Assembly (NCBI GenBank): GCA_001566295.1
Contig: KQ964259.1
Location: 310,001-374,000 of the forward strand
Reading direction: 5' to 3'
DNA length: 64,000 nt
Source: Microdochium bolleyi
Taxonomy: Eukaryota > Ascomycota > Sordariomycetes > Xylariales > Microdochiaceae
A model generated the notes under the pieces. It searched no databases, had not been told where the DNA came from, and worked only from the letters and a program-made list of their open reading frames with translations. A program made the position numbers and the translations under genes. Positions 22,402 to 35,079 of the stretch are shown here, in pieces (the stretch's first letter is position 1; every line of letters starts with the position of its first letter).

Positions 22402-23368
22402 GTCGCATCGGAAAGGGACAGCACGTCTGGAGTTTTATGCGGCGTTGGGGGGGGTTTTCTCTTTTTTAAGATGCATGGGGGTCGTTGCGAGCGTTTTCAT
22501 TATCATTTATCCCACCCCTTGGGTGACAGGCCAGCACGAGCAGCAATGAATAGCCAACATGGTGGTGCACAGATGTTCACTCCCACTACATTTTCGTCGC
22601 ACTTGAAGCCTTTGACGAGCCTCCCGTTCTGATTTGAGCATTGTGGCTGTACACATCTGCAAAAGGAGCATGTTATACAAAGAAAAAAAAGTTAGACTTT
22701 GCTGTGGCCAGTATGGACATGCCGTGTGTCTGAGCCCAGCTCCGGGATGCACTAGCTAGGTCGACAGTATTTTGCCAAGGTCACCCTGTCACCCTGCCTA
22801 CCTGTCCCTACAACCCTTCCCAGTCTCGCAACCTAATGTCCTGCAGAAGATTAATCTCCAGAACCCGAGCTCCTTTTTTCTTTGGGGCCGATACTATAGG
22901 AATATTGTTACAAGCAGCGGTTCAATGCTCGAAAGGGTATTAGTGAAGTAAGTTAAATAATTTCGACTTACAATTGTCTTGATCGAGGAAAAGAATCGTG
23001 CGGGGAGAAGCTGCTTGATCTAACCGGGAGCGCGCATTTTTGCAAGAGGCGAACAGCAACCCTATCTATGCTTCCAGTTCTTCTCTAGCTACTAATCGGA
23101 CTATAGTACAGGCTAGAGGCTACTTAACCTCCTTTGCAGCCGTAGAATCTCTGATACGGACCCTTCGCCTCTTGAGATCATACTTACCTTAAGGTACTCT
23201 TCGTCCTACAAATGGTCTCAATGATAGGCACTAGACTCTTAGTCCCGACCCGGGGACGACTGGGATTACTCGTAATTAGAGTTCCTCCCGCTGGTATGCT
23301 CCTCGTCACCAGGTTCATGCTCGTTGTCATGCGGTACCACTCTTCCCAACCGGGACGAGTAATACAGG
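22402..23368. other. Convergent intergenic, lower-GC spacer
   Basis: About 0.97 kb between the 3' ends of the amidohydrolase and the NACHT gene. Roughly 22650-23200 is richer in A and T than its neighbours. No open frame of interest and no transposon signature was recognised. Confidence 0.5.
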
Positions 23369-26300
23369 TCACGCTTGTTCTTCGGCGAAACCGGAAGTGA
23401 TCAGCCAATCCATAGTCGCTTGGCTGTCCACCCACGGCAATGAGCTGTCCTGCCTGGAAGCCTGAGCGATGGCCTCAACCTCCGCGTAGAACTCATCCAC
23501 CGCTTGGCTTGCCGCCGCGAAGGTTGGCAAGCTCGGACGGAGTGTCAGCCCGTGCTCGAGCTTGTAGCTCCCAATGATGACTACGCGATACACGTGTTTA
23601 TCTGGTGCGAAGTTGACACATACAAAACCTAGAAGGCGAATACCTGACTCAATGGAGCCGTAACGTTGCAGCACCCCCTTGGCGACATCAATGTGGGTTT
23701 CGTCATCTGGCTTGATATTTCCGATAGCAAGACGGAGGAAACTCGTGATCCGCATTTGCAACAAGGGCAGGCAGGCCGACGCTTTGTGTCGTAGTTGTGT
23801 ACTGCGTCTAGTAAGTAGCGAAGTCGTATGTCGGTTAAATGCAAAGCTCCAGCCTAGTCCATACTTGAGGGCCGTGACCTGCTCCTCGACGTCGACGCCG
23901 AGCTGCATCATCGTGTTCAGTTTCTCCCAATATGACCAAGGAGAATGAGAAAATGCCACCAGAGCCAGCGCGTCGGCCGACGGCCAGTTCGTTCCCGGCC
24001 ATTGTTCTAGACCACGCCGGCAGGATCGGGCACCCTTATCGCAGAGCCAGCGCACCCGAGACGATGTTGTGAAGCCGGGCTCTACCAGCACGGCCAGGAG
24101 CAAGTGATCCGCAAAATCAGCGCTGCTCATGCCCGTGGGTGCCCATTCCTCCAGCCAGCGCCGCGGAGGAATGAGTCCACCCGACTTACAAAGCAGGGCC
24201 AGCACGCAAGGATTGCGCTCATCACGGCTCCAGATGCCCTTTGCTGTCATGGCCCGCGCCAGGTGCTCAATCACCACCTCTCTCGGCTCTCCTGGCAGTC
24301 CAGTAGGATCTTGCGACACCACGAGAGAAGTTCCACATCCAACTCGCCAGACATCAGCGGCGGAGCCCAGAGGCCAACCGGGGTGATGCGGTAGGAGTCA
24401 AAGTATCTTGATCGGGCATACTTAACATCCAAGCAGACAGTCAGATCTATGGGCGTCTCTCGAGTCCAAAGTCTGCGGCCCGACTCCAGCATGAAGTCGC
24501 GCACGGTCCGATGGATGAAGATGACAAGTCTTTCTCCTTCCGATGGATTGTCCGAGATCGGAACTGCTTCCACCAGGCCGGCACACCGCGCACGTAGCTG
24601 CATGCAAACGCGCGCGACACAGGTCCGCTTTTCCTTCATTGGATCATCCACCTTCTCCTCAATCAAGCGACGACGCAAGTCCTTGTTGAGATAGAGATCG
24701 ATCGAAGAAGCGTTGTCCATTTTCAGTGACATTGAGATATCCCATAGATTGTAATGCGTATCCAGCAACAAGAGCGCAAAGACCGTCGCTGCATACTCGC
24801 GATATGTCCTGTTCTCTCGCTCGAGCTTGTGAACCATTTTTTCGTAATAAAACGACTCCAGATCCACCGGGAGATCATCAATCCGTTCCCAGAGCAGCTC
24901 CCACGAGTCGTCATTCGTGATGCCCGTCTTGAGACTTGTTATCACGAGCTGCAGCCACAAGAATACGCCTTCTGCATGGAAGATTAGGTGGTTCACGACA
25001 GTTTCCGGGTTGTGCCTACATTCCGTGGATTCAGGCATCAGTCGGAGGTCCTTCGCTAGTTTCTGCCTGGTATAACGTTCCATGTCACCGCAGGTGAGAT
25101 CCTGCAACCGGAAATGCGGATAGTGCTGAAGCGATCGCTCAAAAATGACCTCTGGCCGACTCGACACGCACAGCTTGATGTTGTTATGCGTTAAGACTGA
25201 TCGTACAAAATCTAGGAGCCGCTCGGGTGTCCCATCGACGGGATTAATCTCGTCTAGTCCATCAATGAAGATGTAGATGGGCTGTTGTAGTGATTTGATC
25301 GCTCCAGCAAGAGTTCTGCAAAGCTCTGCCTCGCTCCAGTCAGATATAGTCCGCTTCTTCATGTCGAGTGAAGAGCTTTGGTCATGTAGGGTTGCCTTAG
25401 CTAGTAGGGTGTTTTGGCTGAAGAGCTGGTACAGTAAAGTACAGAGAAGACACTTCAGTGATCTCTGGAGTTCGTCTCCGGAAGCCCAGATGAAAGCAGA
25501 GAGCATCATGGGCTTTGCATTAGGGTGAACGCCAGTCGCAGCATGGACAGTCTCTGGCATTCCAGCTAGGTGATGCATGAGCGTGCTCTTCCCTGAGCCG
25601 GGCTTGCCACTTATCCAGAAGATGCGTTGGCCTGGATCTCGCAACCAGAGGCTGAACTTCCTCGCAGTCCGCGGGCCGTCATCCAGCATGTCTTCGGTGG
25701 TGGTCTCCGAGTCTGAAGGGCTAGGTGGATCGAGGAGCCATTGAAATGTACCTTCCAAAGCCACAATTGAGGCCATGTTGCGTCTCGCGTTCATGGATGG
25801 GAAGTAGAGGCTGGCCAGAAAGTCCTTTAGCTCTGCGTTTGATCGTTCTTCTGACTTCTGTTTGACGAGGTTGTCCCTGATGTGCAATGTATCGATCTTG
25901 ATGCTGTCCAATGCACACAAGGCCGCGTTTTGCTTGGTAATGATGTCCGAAACATTGTTGTTGCCCCGCTGCAGCTCCGAGATCAGAGTCCTTAGCTCGC
26001 TCTTCATTGAGGGCACCTCGACCTGGATAGTGGCCCATTGCGCGTTGGCTGTCTGCCTGCAAAGCCAGAGGCTCAATTAGTTGCTGCTGAAAAATGTCCT
26101 GCTTCAACCAGACCCAGACATACCAGACATCTTTCAAGATTTCATTCTGCAACAGATCCTGAGTCTGCTGGAGCCTCTTCTCCAGAGCCTTGATGTCGCC
26201 TTGTTTCCGGCCATACGCAACCATATCTCGGATTTTGCCCTTCCTGCCCGTCGTGAACCTGACGAGCAGTGTCTCAAGCTCCTTGGCGACTGCCACAACA

Positions 26301-26527
26301 TCGGCAGCCCTCGTGCACAAAGCGGCATTAGCCGCCGGGGACCCGCGCGTGGCGAGGGACTGCGTGACCTCGTGGCTGAGCTGCCGGAGCGCGGCCGCAT
26401 GGCTCTGCACGCCTTTGTCCGGCCCGTGCTCGTCACGGACCGTTTTGAGGGCTCTTGAGATCTTTAGGCCGGTGCCTACGAGCTGTAGGACGTTGCACGC
26501 CAGAGAGAGCGCGGCCAGCGCCTCCAT
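23369..26527 (-). pseudogene. NACHT STAND (fungal NLR) receptor with a frame break
   Basis: Exon 1 is 26527-26124 and exon 2 starts at 26056 (GTATGT donor, TTTGCAG acceptor; the junction codon is Trp135). Residues 1-135 form a helical fungal STAND N-terminal domain (MEALAALSLACNVLQLVGTG...) of the HeLo-like/DUF7791-associated type. A NACHT ATPase follows: Walker A GKPGSGKST at about 285-293 and Walker B YIFIDGLDEI at about 396-405. After the ATPase comes the winged-helix/DUF7791-like region with EGVFLWLQLVI. No ANK, TPR or WD repeats are visible. The frame ends at a stop at 24271-24273, yet the next frame (24322 to 23369) continues a coherent helical C-terminal domain of about 300 residues. 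No intron of normal size joins the two, and a 1-2 nt indel in an AG-rich run at about 24277-24292 would. It may be a disrupted allele, a sequencing error or, less likely, two genes. Confidence 0.75.
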
Positions 26528-29500
26528 GTTTGTGACCCGTTGCGTGTCCGCTTCCTGCTACTACTCCCAAGCCGTAGCCGCGGTTGTGGTGTAGAGGGCC
26601 GAGACAGGAGCGGCAGCGATGAGACGCTCGCCGCTCGGTGGTATGTTGGCGCGGACAGTATGTCGAGGTTCTCGCAAGGGGAAGGCTTCCCGACAAAAAG
26701 AATGAGGGCGTGCAAAACAGATGTCGGTTCAGATGCGGGAGAGTCAAAGCGCGGGGTCGGCCGCCGAGGCTGTGCGGCCCAACAGCCAAGGCAGACTGCA
26801 CATGGCAAGGGGTCGTCATGCAGCGCTTACTGTTCTTGATGGCTGCGACAGGTTTGAGGCTGAGAGACGCAGTAATGGGCTCTCGAGGTGTGTCAACCAG
26901 CGCTTCGAGCTGCGCGTGGATTGGTTGACAGACTGACCCCTACCTTATACACTGCACTGATCCATTGCAGAAGGACAAGCCGCCTGATAGGTTATATCAA
27001 CAGCCAATTCTAAAACTGGGATATGACTCGTAGTACAAGGAGAGACGAGGGAAGGGTAAAGTTGTCCAAACATTCAGTAGCTCTAGTCACACAAGCTTCC
27101 TAGTAAACGCTAACCATGCAACTCCGGGAACGTGTTCCGTTCAGACCGAATGACCGCCGAGGGCCCAAATAATCATGTCGAAAGGGTACTCTATCATACA
27201 CAAGCAACCATAGAGCCCCACTGATTCGCGACGAGCGCTCGCGTTGTGTTGATTAAAATACAGCAGTCTGGATATCGTTTCCTCTCTGAGACATCTCTTG
27301 ACCATCTCCCCAGGCTACTGGGACGCTGCTAGGCCGACACGATCAATGCGCTGGTCTTCTCAACAACTGTGAAGCACGCATGCCAGAAGACGCTCGAGGA
27401 CCTGACCGAGGGAGGGCATCGAGGTTCTATCGAAGCCAGATTGAGGGCTGGCGCTGCGGCTAAGTGCTAGCAATTGGGTCTTGGCCACTTGAAGAGAACG
27501 AAACAGACTGCTACCTTCAGATCGTGTTACTTCCGCGCTCGCGATGCTGTGCATGCACTGGCTCGCTTTGCGAAAAGGCCACGGGGGAGGGCATGGACGA
27601 AGCATTTCTGAAATTCGGATCGTGACCCGCGCGCATGCCGATTCCACCTTGTTGCCACCTTCCTGCCAACTTCCAAGATATTGCCATGAAGTCCTCTTGT
27701 CCAAGTGACCTGCTGTGTCTGAACTCAGCTGTATTTCTCACGTGCAAAGGAGGAATTGCCTTTGCTGGCGGAAGGAGTCGAGAGCGGCTACCTGGCTGAG
27801 ACGGACGTGACTGCTGGTTCGATATCACGATGTACCGCCATTGCCGTGAGGGAAGGAGCAGGTGCGACTTGATCGCGATTGCTCTGTCGTCAACAACCTC
27901 AGGCAGACTTCGCACACCATAAAGCTCGAGTCTGCTGCTCTGTTGCTGGCCCATCCTTCTTCCCATCATCACCATCACTATCGTCCTTCCCACAACCATC
28001 ATCACCTGGCATCACCACCACCTTCATTTGCTGTCTATTTGCTGCCACCCTTCTCGATCTACCTCCTCCATCTCCCATTCTTGTCCCCCAGCTCATCTAT
28101 CACACCATTCCCCGTGGCCGCCAGTGATCGCCATGTCCAACCAGCACATCGCCTCACCATGTCCCCTCGTCAATCCCCATCGTCGCCGTCAGCATCGTCG
28201 TCCATCACACCGTCGGACCACCTTCCTCGCCTTGCTTCGACTATCCTGTCGTCTCCCTTCCTAACAACTTCATGCCACTATAACCCTCCACTTCCCCATT
28301 CTTTCCACTCGATCGTTTTCGCCTCGGGAGGTCCGACGCCCCTGCGCAGTCGACTCACCTCATGAATGCCTGCGGCAGGCAACCTCTCTGTCTCGGACCA
28401 GCTTTCCAAGAACCTCAGACTATTCTTGCCAGTCTGGACAACACAGCTTCCGGTACAAGAACATTCACTGCGGCCTTCTACACTTTGGCATTGCGCGTCA
28501 TCACTGGTCTGGTGCCAAAGTCCAACTTGCGGCTGCAGTCTGGAGCTGCATCGCTTATGAAAAAGGTGGGGACCCATCTTTCTTTTCATCAAGTCAAATA
28601 TGCACGGGAGGGGCGTGCATGATTGATCAAGTGCGCAATGTGGGACTTTTTCGTCGGACGATTCGAGCAGGCATACACGGCTGGGGCATGTATGACTTGC
28701 AAAATGGGCCATGATGACACCTTCACATTGATCGAGTCTGACTTCCACGGGCGGGGCGTGGAGTCTCTGACTCGTTATGATCAAGTGTAAACTCCGTTGT
28801 AACCTCTGAGCCTGTTTGTGGTTAGCTTTAGCTAAACCCCCACACAGATGACGGTAGATCGTTGCGCTCCAGTTGGCATGACTTTGTCTTGGAGCTAATG
28901 CCATCTTGATCAAGCTGGCTCGAGGGAAAGTGTAGAGTTGTGGAGATGGGGGGGGGGGGGGAAGTGGGTGAGACGACTGACCATAGCGACGCGATGATGA
29001 GAAAAGGGAAGAAACAAAACGTAGCATTTGAAAGGTCTGTCCGTACTTATATGTCTTGGTTGATGCCTGTTACCTGTCTCCGATATCAGCGCATCCAAGC
29101 AATTGCAATGTATGGCTGTTCAGAGGAAATATCTTGAATTATTCCTCTGTGCCGCCCTACAACAAGAATGGGTCAGGCTCTGATCCAGTCGAGGCGACCA
29201 TCCGGCACCAAGCATGGATCCAGGCCCTGTCGTACGCATGTTTGGACCACGCTTTCGGTCATCACGCAGCCCTCCAGAGATTAGCTCAGCTCGGCGCGAT
29301 GCGTTAACACATCGCCGCCTATGATCTTCACCAGACGGCCAGCTTCCCCAGTTATATATTATCAACAGCAACGAAGCCTTTTGCAGGATCTGTGCTGACG
29401 AAGAGAGGTGCACATTGAAACGACCACCAGGCTCAGTAATTCAACGTGCATGACTGCACTGAACTCGACAGGACTACCGACTGCACTGACTAGAGAGATT

Positions 29501-30179
29501 GACGACAACATGTCATTTGATGGATGACGTGCGTTCTCAACACAAACTTAGCCCCATGTGTTGTGTCTGATCAGAATACTTTCCTATCTACGCCGATCAG
29601 GAAACAAAGGCTTTTCATTCGGCAGGCAATTCAGCACGATTTCGTGTCAGTCTGCTTGCGCTGCGAGCGGTGGTCCACCTGCCAGCGTCATCTGTCACCA
29701 AGGCTGTGTCTACCGCACACTTTCATCAATGTCGGCTTAATCCTGGTCACTAGCTACGGAATGCACCTGTAGCACAACTCGAAGCGATCGAACTAGGAGA
29801 GCCAAAGAACTCTTCTGACATGGCGGGATCGATGCCAGTACTACGGCCACAGTGTACGCCTACAAAGACCACGCCCAATCCCCATCGCTGTAGTCATGCA
29901 ATCTTTGGGCCTGTTGCGGCGTCGTGCATGAGCTCATGCATGAGACGAGGCGAACTGGCTGCTGCCTCTGTGCAGGCTTGACATCGCCAGACCAGCGGGT
30001 TCTGCCTCGAGTTCAACCTTGTCGGGGGCTTTGTGCTACAATCATTATCTGGGAGCGCCATGTGATCTCAAGGTCCAGAGTACTTTCCCACAACTCCTCC
30101 GTATACAACGACGATGGGCCCTCAATCATCACTGTCGACCGTCCTCCATTTCGTGTAGCCTAGCCGCGACATTGCAAGT
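26528..30179. other. Long gene-poor stretch
   Basis: About 3.65 kb lies between divergent immune-type genes. Features seen: a pyrimidine-rich tract (about 27950-28350) like a strong fungal 5' leader but with no convincing gene behind it (only a Ser/Pro-rich 68-residue frame at 28159-28365), and a 14-base G tract at 28948-28961. Other open frames on both strands look random. Confidence 0.5.
28948..28961. repeat. Poly-G tract, 14 bases
   Basis: An uninterrupted run of 14 G on the plus strand within the long non-coding region. It is a simple repeat with no obvious functional neighbour, and its length may be unreliable in assembly. Confidence 0.8.
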
Positions 30180-30894
30180 ATGAGCGCTTCTCCGCAGAAG
30201 GAGTATCAGTACGACGGGCATCTTGATGAGGCCGGGGAGATCCGCCTCTTCTCCGCGTCACGCAACGGCAATGGAGCCATTCATTGCGAGTTCATTCACG
30301 CACAGCTGCAGTACAGCGTCATCGAGCCACCGGGCACGGAAGCAGAGCGCTGGTGGAGCTGCGACATACCATAGTTCGCCATCTCCTACACGTGGGGTTC
30401 CGAAGCGAAGGAGGAAACAGTCATCGTCGAGGGCCAGCCCTTTTCGAGTCACTCGCAACCTCTACAACGTCCTACAGGACATATGTGTCCGGGATCCGAG
30501 CTCCTTTTTCTGGGCCGATGCGATATGTATCAACCAAGGAAATCATGCGGAGAAAAGTCATCAGGTCCGACAGATGCCACGCGTCTACGAGGCTGCGGAA
30601 CAGACCTTTGTGTGTTTGTGGCCAGCTGCCAATCCCGACATCCAACTTCGCTCTCTTATGCGGTCGTTCGAGAACTTCGACCTCGATACAAGTGGCAAAT
30701 ACTGGCCTGTCGATGCCCCAGAGTGGAGGGTGCACTGGTTCGGAAGCCTGGCCCGTAGGACTCTGGATTTTGAGCTCGATGCAGCAAACATGAGATCATT
30801 CATGTCCATCTTAGTAACGGAACCTTGGTTTAAGAGGGTTTGGATCATCCAAGAGATGTCCTCTAATATCCGGCCACCGTATCTGCTGTTCTGA
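30180..30894 (+). pseudogene. HET domain, N-terminal part of a broken HET-ankyrin gene
   Basis: The frame starting at ATG 30180 gives a normal HET N-terminus (IRLFSASRNGNGAIHCEFIH), then hits TAG at 30372-30374 just before the conserved FAISYTWGS motif. The same frame then runs to VIVEGQPF, where a one-base excess in the T-run at 30441-30444 shifts it. The next frame carries the rest of the domain: RVTRNLYNVLQDI, FFWADAICINQ, KSHQVRQMPRVYEAAEQTFV and FKRVWIIQEMSS. These are the canonical ordered blocks of the heterokaryon-incompatibility (HET) domain, which triggers programmed cell death on non-self fusion. After about 30862 the plus strand loses HET character and terminates. The expected continuation lies on the minus strand at about 31.4-32.1 kb, so this copy carries a nonsense codon, a frameshift and a rearrangement. 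Confidence 0.8.
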
Positions 30895-32121
30895 TGCAGA
30901 GCATCCAGGAGCATGCTGCTCGAGGAACAACATGGATGAGGCGCTTCCCCCGTAGTACTTCCAGCACAGCACCATGGCTGGCTCGCGGCAGGGCGTCTGT
31001 CAGCAGGCTGGAGCCAGGCATTGCTTGCCTGGTCTGTTGACCTCGTACAAAGGCCAATAGAATGCTGTAGGAAGATCGACCCATGGTCTGCCATATGAAT
31101 ACTTCAACGGTCAGGTCTCGATCCACCGCCTCGAAGACGTGACGCCGCTCAACTTCTGCACGGCGTGGGGGCCACAAAGCTCGAGGTCGTGGCTGGGTCC
31201 GGCGACGGTCCGTTGGACGATTTTGGAAAACTGGTGCCTCGAAAGGTGCCCAGCGCCTGAGTAGTGCAGCATAGAGCTCATCAGTCGATCTATATAAAGT
31301 AAACAGACCCTTCAGTCCATCAGCATCAGGCATCGTCAGGCAGCTTGCTATGCCGAACAGCATCTGTACAGCCTGGTCTACTGTCTCCGGGGCACGGGGA
31401 ACAGTGTCGACCGGTTTCCACAAGTTAAGAGAATAGCCTGCTTCTATGAGCGCGTCCTCAGGTCTTGATATCCTGCAGCGAGTGTGCTGAATCCAGTCGC
31501 AAAGTTGCTTGCTGTTGAGTCATCAGACGGGATACACGAAAATTGAAGGCCACAGGTTGCGTTTGTCTCATCGTGAACAGATCCGCTGTAGTGACTTTGA
31601 CCTCTTCTAAAGCACTTCTTGGTACTGCATATATGTATGCTAACACATCCCTGATGACATCAATCTCTTGCTTTGTGTAGTCGATCAATATGCTGTTACC
31701 CGCTTCGGCATCATCGCATATACCAAGAAGAGCATGGACCTTATCCGAGAGGAAGCTTGCTTTCGCGAGTTGGAAATTTCGTAAAAGGTTGAACAAAGAG
31801 CGCTCATGCCACCAGGAAGTTTTCCTTGCAGGCCCTGGCATGACATCAACTATGGCCTGGCGCATGGCGTCTAACGGACAGTCCAACAAGGATAACATGA
31901 CGGCAAACACCCTGCAGGACACACGATGGCCATTGCTGTAGACCATAGCGGATCGTGCCTTGGCTATCTTGGACCACGTTCTTGACACGCGCCACATCTT
32001 CGAAGATGGAGTCTCCGACCTGGAGGGACATTGCCTCACCGACTTCGAGTTCTGGAACATTGGACTCGATTTGATTCTTCCAAAGCTTTCCGAAGTCGCT
32101 ACTGGCTACTAGAAGACACAA
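30895..32121 (-). pseudogene. Inverted middle segment of the HET-ankyrin gene
   Basis: Read on the minus strand, 32060-31458 encodes the post-HET region of such proteins: HERSLFNLLRNFQLAKASFL, then LSDKVHALLGICDD and SILIDYTKQEIDVIRDVLAY. This is the standard order of a HET protein (the DPRDKVYALLG block followed by DYSK...). Upstream on the same strand (32121-32060, another frame) is SLQVGDSIFEDVARVKNVV, which also fits a HET linker. Further frames continue down to about 30900. The block lies exactly between a plus-strand HET N-terminus ending near 30.89 kb and plus-strand ankyrin repeats beginning near 32.55 kb. The simplest reading is an inversion of about 1.2 kb inside one ancestral gene. 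The breakpoints are approximate. Two overlapping HET relics is the alternative. Confidence 0.7.
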
Positions 32122-32888
32122 TCACAAGCCGGCGCCTCGTCATGATAGAGAACTCCTTCAGGCTTCTCATAACAGGTGCTGCAGGTCCCCCCCAAGTTTC
32201 GAAGGCCATTGCCAGGATCTTCCGATCCGACTCTGGGCTGCCCCCAGCTGTATTCTCGTGGACGGGGCTTCTCGCACTGATGTGTAGCTGTGCCGAAGCC
32301 GAGCTGCGGACGCTTCTGTTGGCGCCGACCAAGACGGCAGAGATGTGCAGACTGCTACTTCCCAGCGCGGTGGACCGGGACACGAAAATCACGAGCCGCA
32401 ACATGGCTACGATGCTTCTTGCTACGGAGATGACACATGCCAACTGTTCAGAACCTCGCGATGGGCTGGACCGGGACAATCCTGGAGGGCCTGGACTACC
32501 GGCACACCGTATTTACCTGTTTAACATGGAGGAGGACAGTATCTCTTTTTCCGAGTGCACGACAGGGTTGACACCGCTTACCAGGGCCGCAGCTACTGGA
32601 AATGTACAAGCGGCACTGCTTCTCCTCAGCGAAGGCGCAGAGATCGACACAACTGGTGACTATGGTCTGACGCCGCTGATCTGGGCTGTCTGGCTTGGCA
32701 GGGAGGCCGTGATAGACCTCCTTCTCGGACATGGGGCCGATGTCTACCTTGGAGGAGGAGCATACAAGAGACCGGTCATCAGCTGGACGACGGATACTGC
32801 CATCCAGGATAGGATCAAGCTACAAATACCGGCATCACAGGAGACACTAGAAGAAACAACACGTCCAACAACAACAGCATGCTTCTAA
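32122..32888 (+). pseudogene. Ankyrin-repeat C-terminal part of the HET-ankyrin gene
   Basis: The plus-strand frame ending at 32888 encodes two recognisable ankyrin repeats: GLTPLTRAAATGNVQAALLL followed by LSEGAEIDTTG, then GLTPLIWAVWLGREAVIDLL followed by LGHGADVYLGG (about 32566-32750). Ankyrin arrays are common C-terminal sensing domains of HET and NLR proteins. The part before 32560 is helical but not diagnostic. The frame opens at about 32031, overlapping the inverted block on the other strand, so its true beginning as an exon is unclear. Orientation and order (HET, then ankyrin) agree with an ancestral HET-ankyrin gene starting at 30180. The short tail after the repeats is Thr-rich. 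It is unlikely to be expressed as a full protein in the present arrangement. Confidence 0.7.
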
Positions 32889-35079
32889 GCTATGCCAATA
32901 GGCTGCTGTCGAGCCGACCATGGCACAAAGGCAAAGAAAGTGGACATGGTAGATGTTGATATGTACGGTTATGCGACGAGCATGCAAGACACATTTAAGG
33001 CATCGCCCAATTTCCTCCTGCAATTGTTGCATTAGTCTTTTAGAACATCACTGTGACCCGGAGCCACGAGACTTACGTTCAGCACTCGGCTGCGTGGTGC
33101 CTCACAAGACGTCCTACGCGAGCTCGACAATCGGGGAGCAACATTCCAGGCTGAGCTCCGCCTTGCTCAGCGAACGTGAGCGGCCCAGTGATAGAGTAAA
33201 GTCACGTTGTCCTCTTGACATTGCAAGATTCCCAAGCAGGCACCCACAAGGCTGCCCGCCGTCTCGGCGTAACATAAAGACCTCTATCATACACACCCTC
33301 CGCCACGTTCGGGTTCACACGCTGGGTACTCACATGGAAGCTGGCCCGCGTCGAGCATAAGTCCCGCGCGGTGTGGGTCAGCATCCCTGCCGCCGCCTAC
33401 GTGGACGTCGATGGCGTGCCGCCACATATACTCCACCTCTCTTGGGCGGCAGCTGACTGCTTAGCGTTGCCTGAGACACGGCAAGGAGGCAAGTTCTGTC
33501 CTCGCTCGTGCAGGCCCTTGACCAGAATATCAATTGCAAAGCGAGGGGGGAGGGGTGGGGGCTCTATGATGAGACATCTTACGGTCAAAGCAGCAACATA
33601 AAGAGTAGCGCCGTCGCCATGAAGTTGTGTTGTTTGTGCTCCCTGCCATGCTCATCACCGCCGACAGCAGCAGCAGTAGCAGCAGCAGCAGCAAGCGGAG
33701 GTTGCCCGTGACGTAGCCTGGGCGACGTCACCGAGCGCCAGAATGCCTGCGCAAAACAGCGGCGGTTTTGAATGTGGCGTTAGGGAAGCTCGTCACCGTG
33801 CCTGGGGATAGCCCAACAATGCTTGGGATCCTCGAGAGATATTCCTTTCGCCGAGCTGCGACTCCCTTATGTCTTTCCACGTCGGCGTCCCCCTTTCCTT
33901 GTTTATGACTATTCAGTTTCAGGTGGATCTCGTGAGGTTTCGGGGTTGATCTCTTGTCGCCTGTTGCTTGCCGGCCAGGGATGCATTCGGTACGCCTGAC
34001 GGTATCCAGGTGCTCTCGCAGACTGCGTGAACATACGAGCGTGTCGGCACGCTCTGTGAGGATATTTCGCTGCGAGACTGGCGAGGGAACTACTCCGGGA
34101 AGTCGCTCCGGGAGCAGCCAGCGGGCGCACGCACTACAAGAACAATGCACGGGCAGCTGCATTTCGCCCTGGACATAAGCTCGAGATCGGTAGGAACGAG
34201 AGCAGTCGCCGTGATCGTTGTTACTGCTGTTCTTGTTGACGTTGGTGCTGCTCTCGTGGCCTGCGGAACTAAAGCCGGCAAGAGCTCAGCTGTTATCATC
34301 CGTTTTGGTTTGCAATTGCGGACGGGACCTGACGCCGCCGTATTGGTGGGTATGTGGGTTTGTGTCGAGCGTTGGGCGGCTACGGTAGGGAAGAGACGAG
34401 GCTGGGAGGAACGAGAACTGTATCAGCATATATGCCGATGATATGTATCGTCCGCGAGCTCCTTCGAAAGGGGCACCGACAGTGATGGTGCGAGAGCACC
34501 CACCTCTGCCACGAAGATAACGCCCGCTCCGGTAACACACCCGGGCTGCATCTGGCTTGCGCCTGCTACTGAAGTGCGGGTATCTTCTCAACAGGTCGAT
34601 CTCATGCGCAATCTCGAGTGCCCTTGGGCTGTGTATATTATAGGTGTCCTTGTCGACACCGTAGCTACTGTAGTGGGTGAGCTGGATGATCGCAGCCTGG
34701 ATCTTGAAACCAATATAGTATGGAGAGCGTCTCATGGTCGGGGTCCAATAGGCGTCAGGCGTCAGCCGCGAGATGGCAGCCAAGGTTTGACGAGTTACAG
34801 TGCTCGGTGTGGTATAGGAAGGTTCGATAGTAGTCTTGAAAGGTGTGTTGAGAAGTGGCTGGTCGTGTCTGGGAATAGTGTGGCGAGCTAGAGAGACTAC
34901 ACGGTGAGTACTCAAGCAAGCTTCGGCCAGCAATGCATTGACGGGCAGAGAGGAGCACAAAGCCTTGACCCATTTCGGGGAGAGGACTAAAGCCAATCTA
35001 AGTACAGGCCTCACCAGCTAGCCATCAGTCGGGGCTGTCCGCCGTCTACCGGGACTGCCTAACAGTCTAGGACCACCAG
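32889..35079. other. Gene-poor stretch
   Basis: About 2.2 kb with a CAG microsatellite (about 33665-33694). A minus-strand open frame at 34286-35014 (242 codons, from a non-ATG start) was examined. It has no domain, and its composition gives no clear support for coding. Nothing else was recognised. Confidence 0.45.
33665..33694. repeat. (CAG)n trinucleotide repeat
   Basis: About ten CAG units with one TAG interruption, outside any supported gene. Confidence 0.8.

Noticed and set aside
22650..23200. Lower-GC stretch as a RIP-mutated transposon relic
   Set aside because: No terminal repeats, transposase remnant or clear AT-rich island boundary was seen. Dinucleotide statistics would be needed to claim RIP.
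30372..30374. TAG before the HET motif as an intron acceptor rather than a stop
   Set aside because: The only donor giving a normal intron length (64 nt, GTACAG) puts the following AISYTWG block out of frame, and the separate T-run frameshift would remain.
34286..35014. Minus-strand 242-codon frame
   Set aside because: No domain, no ATG at its start, and composition near background. No splice model improved it, so it is left as intergenic.
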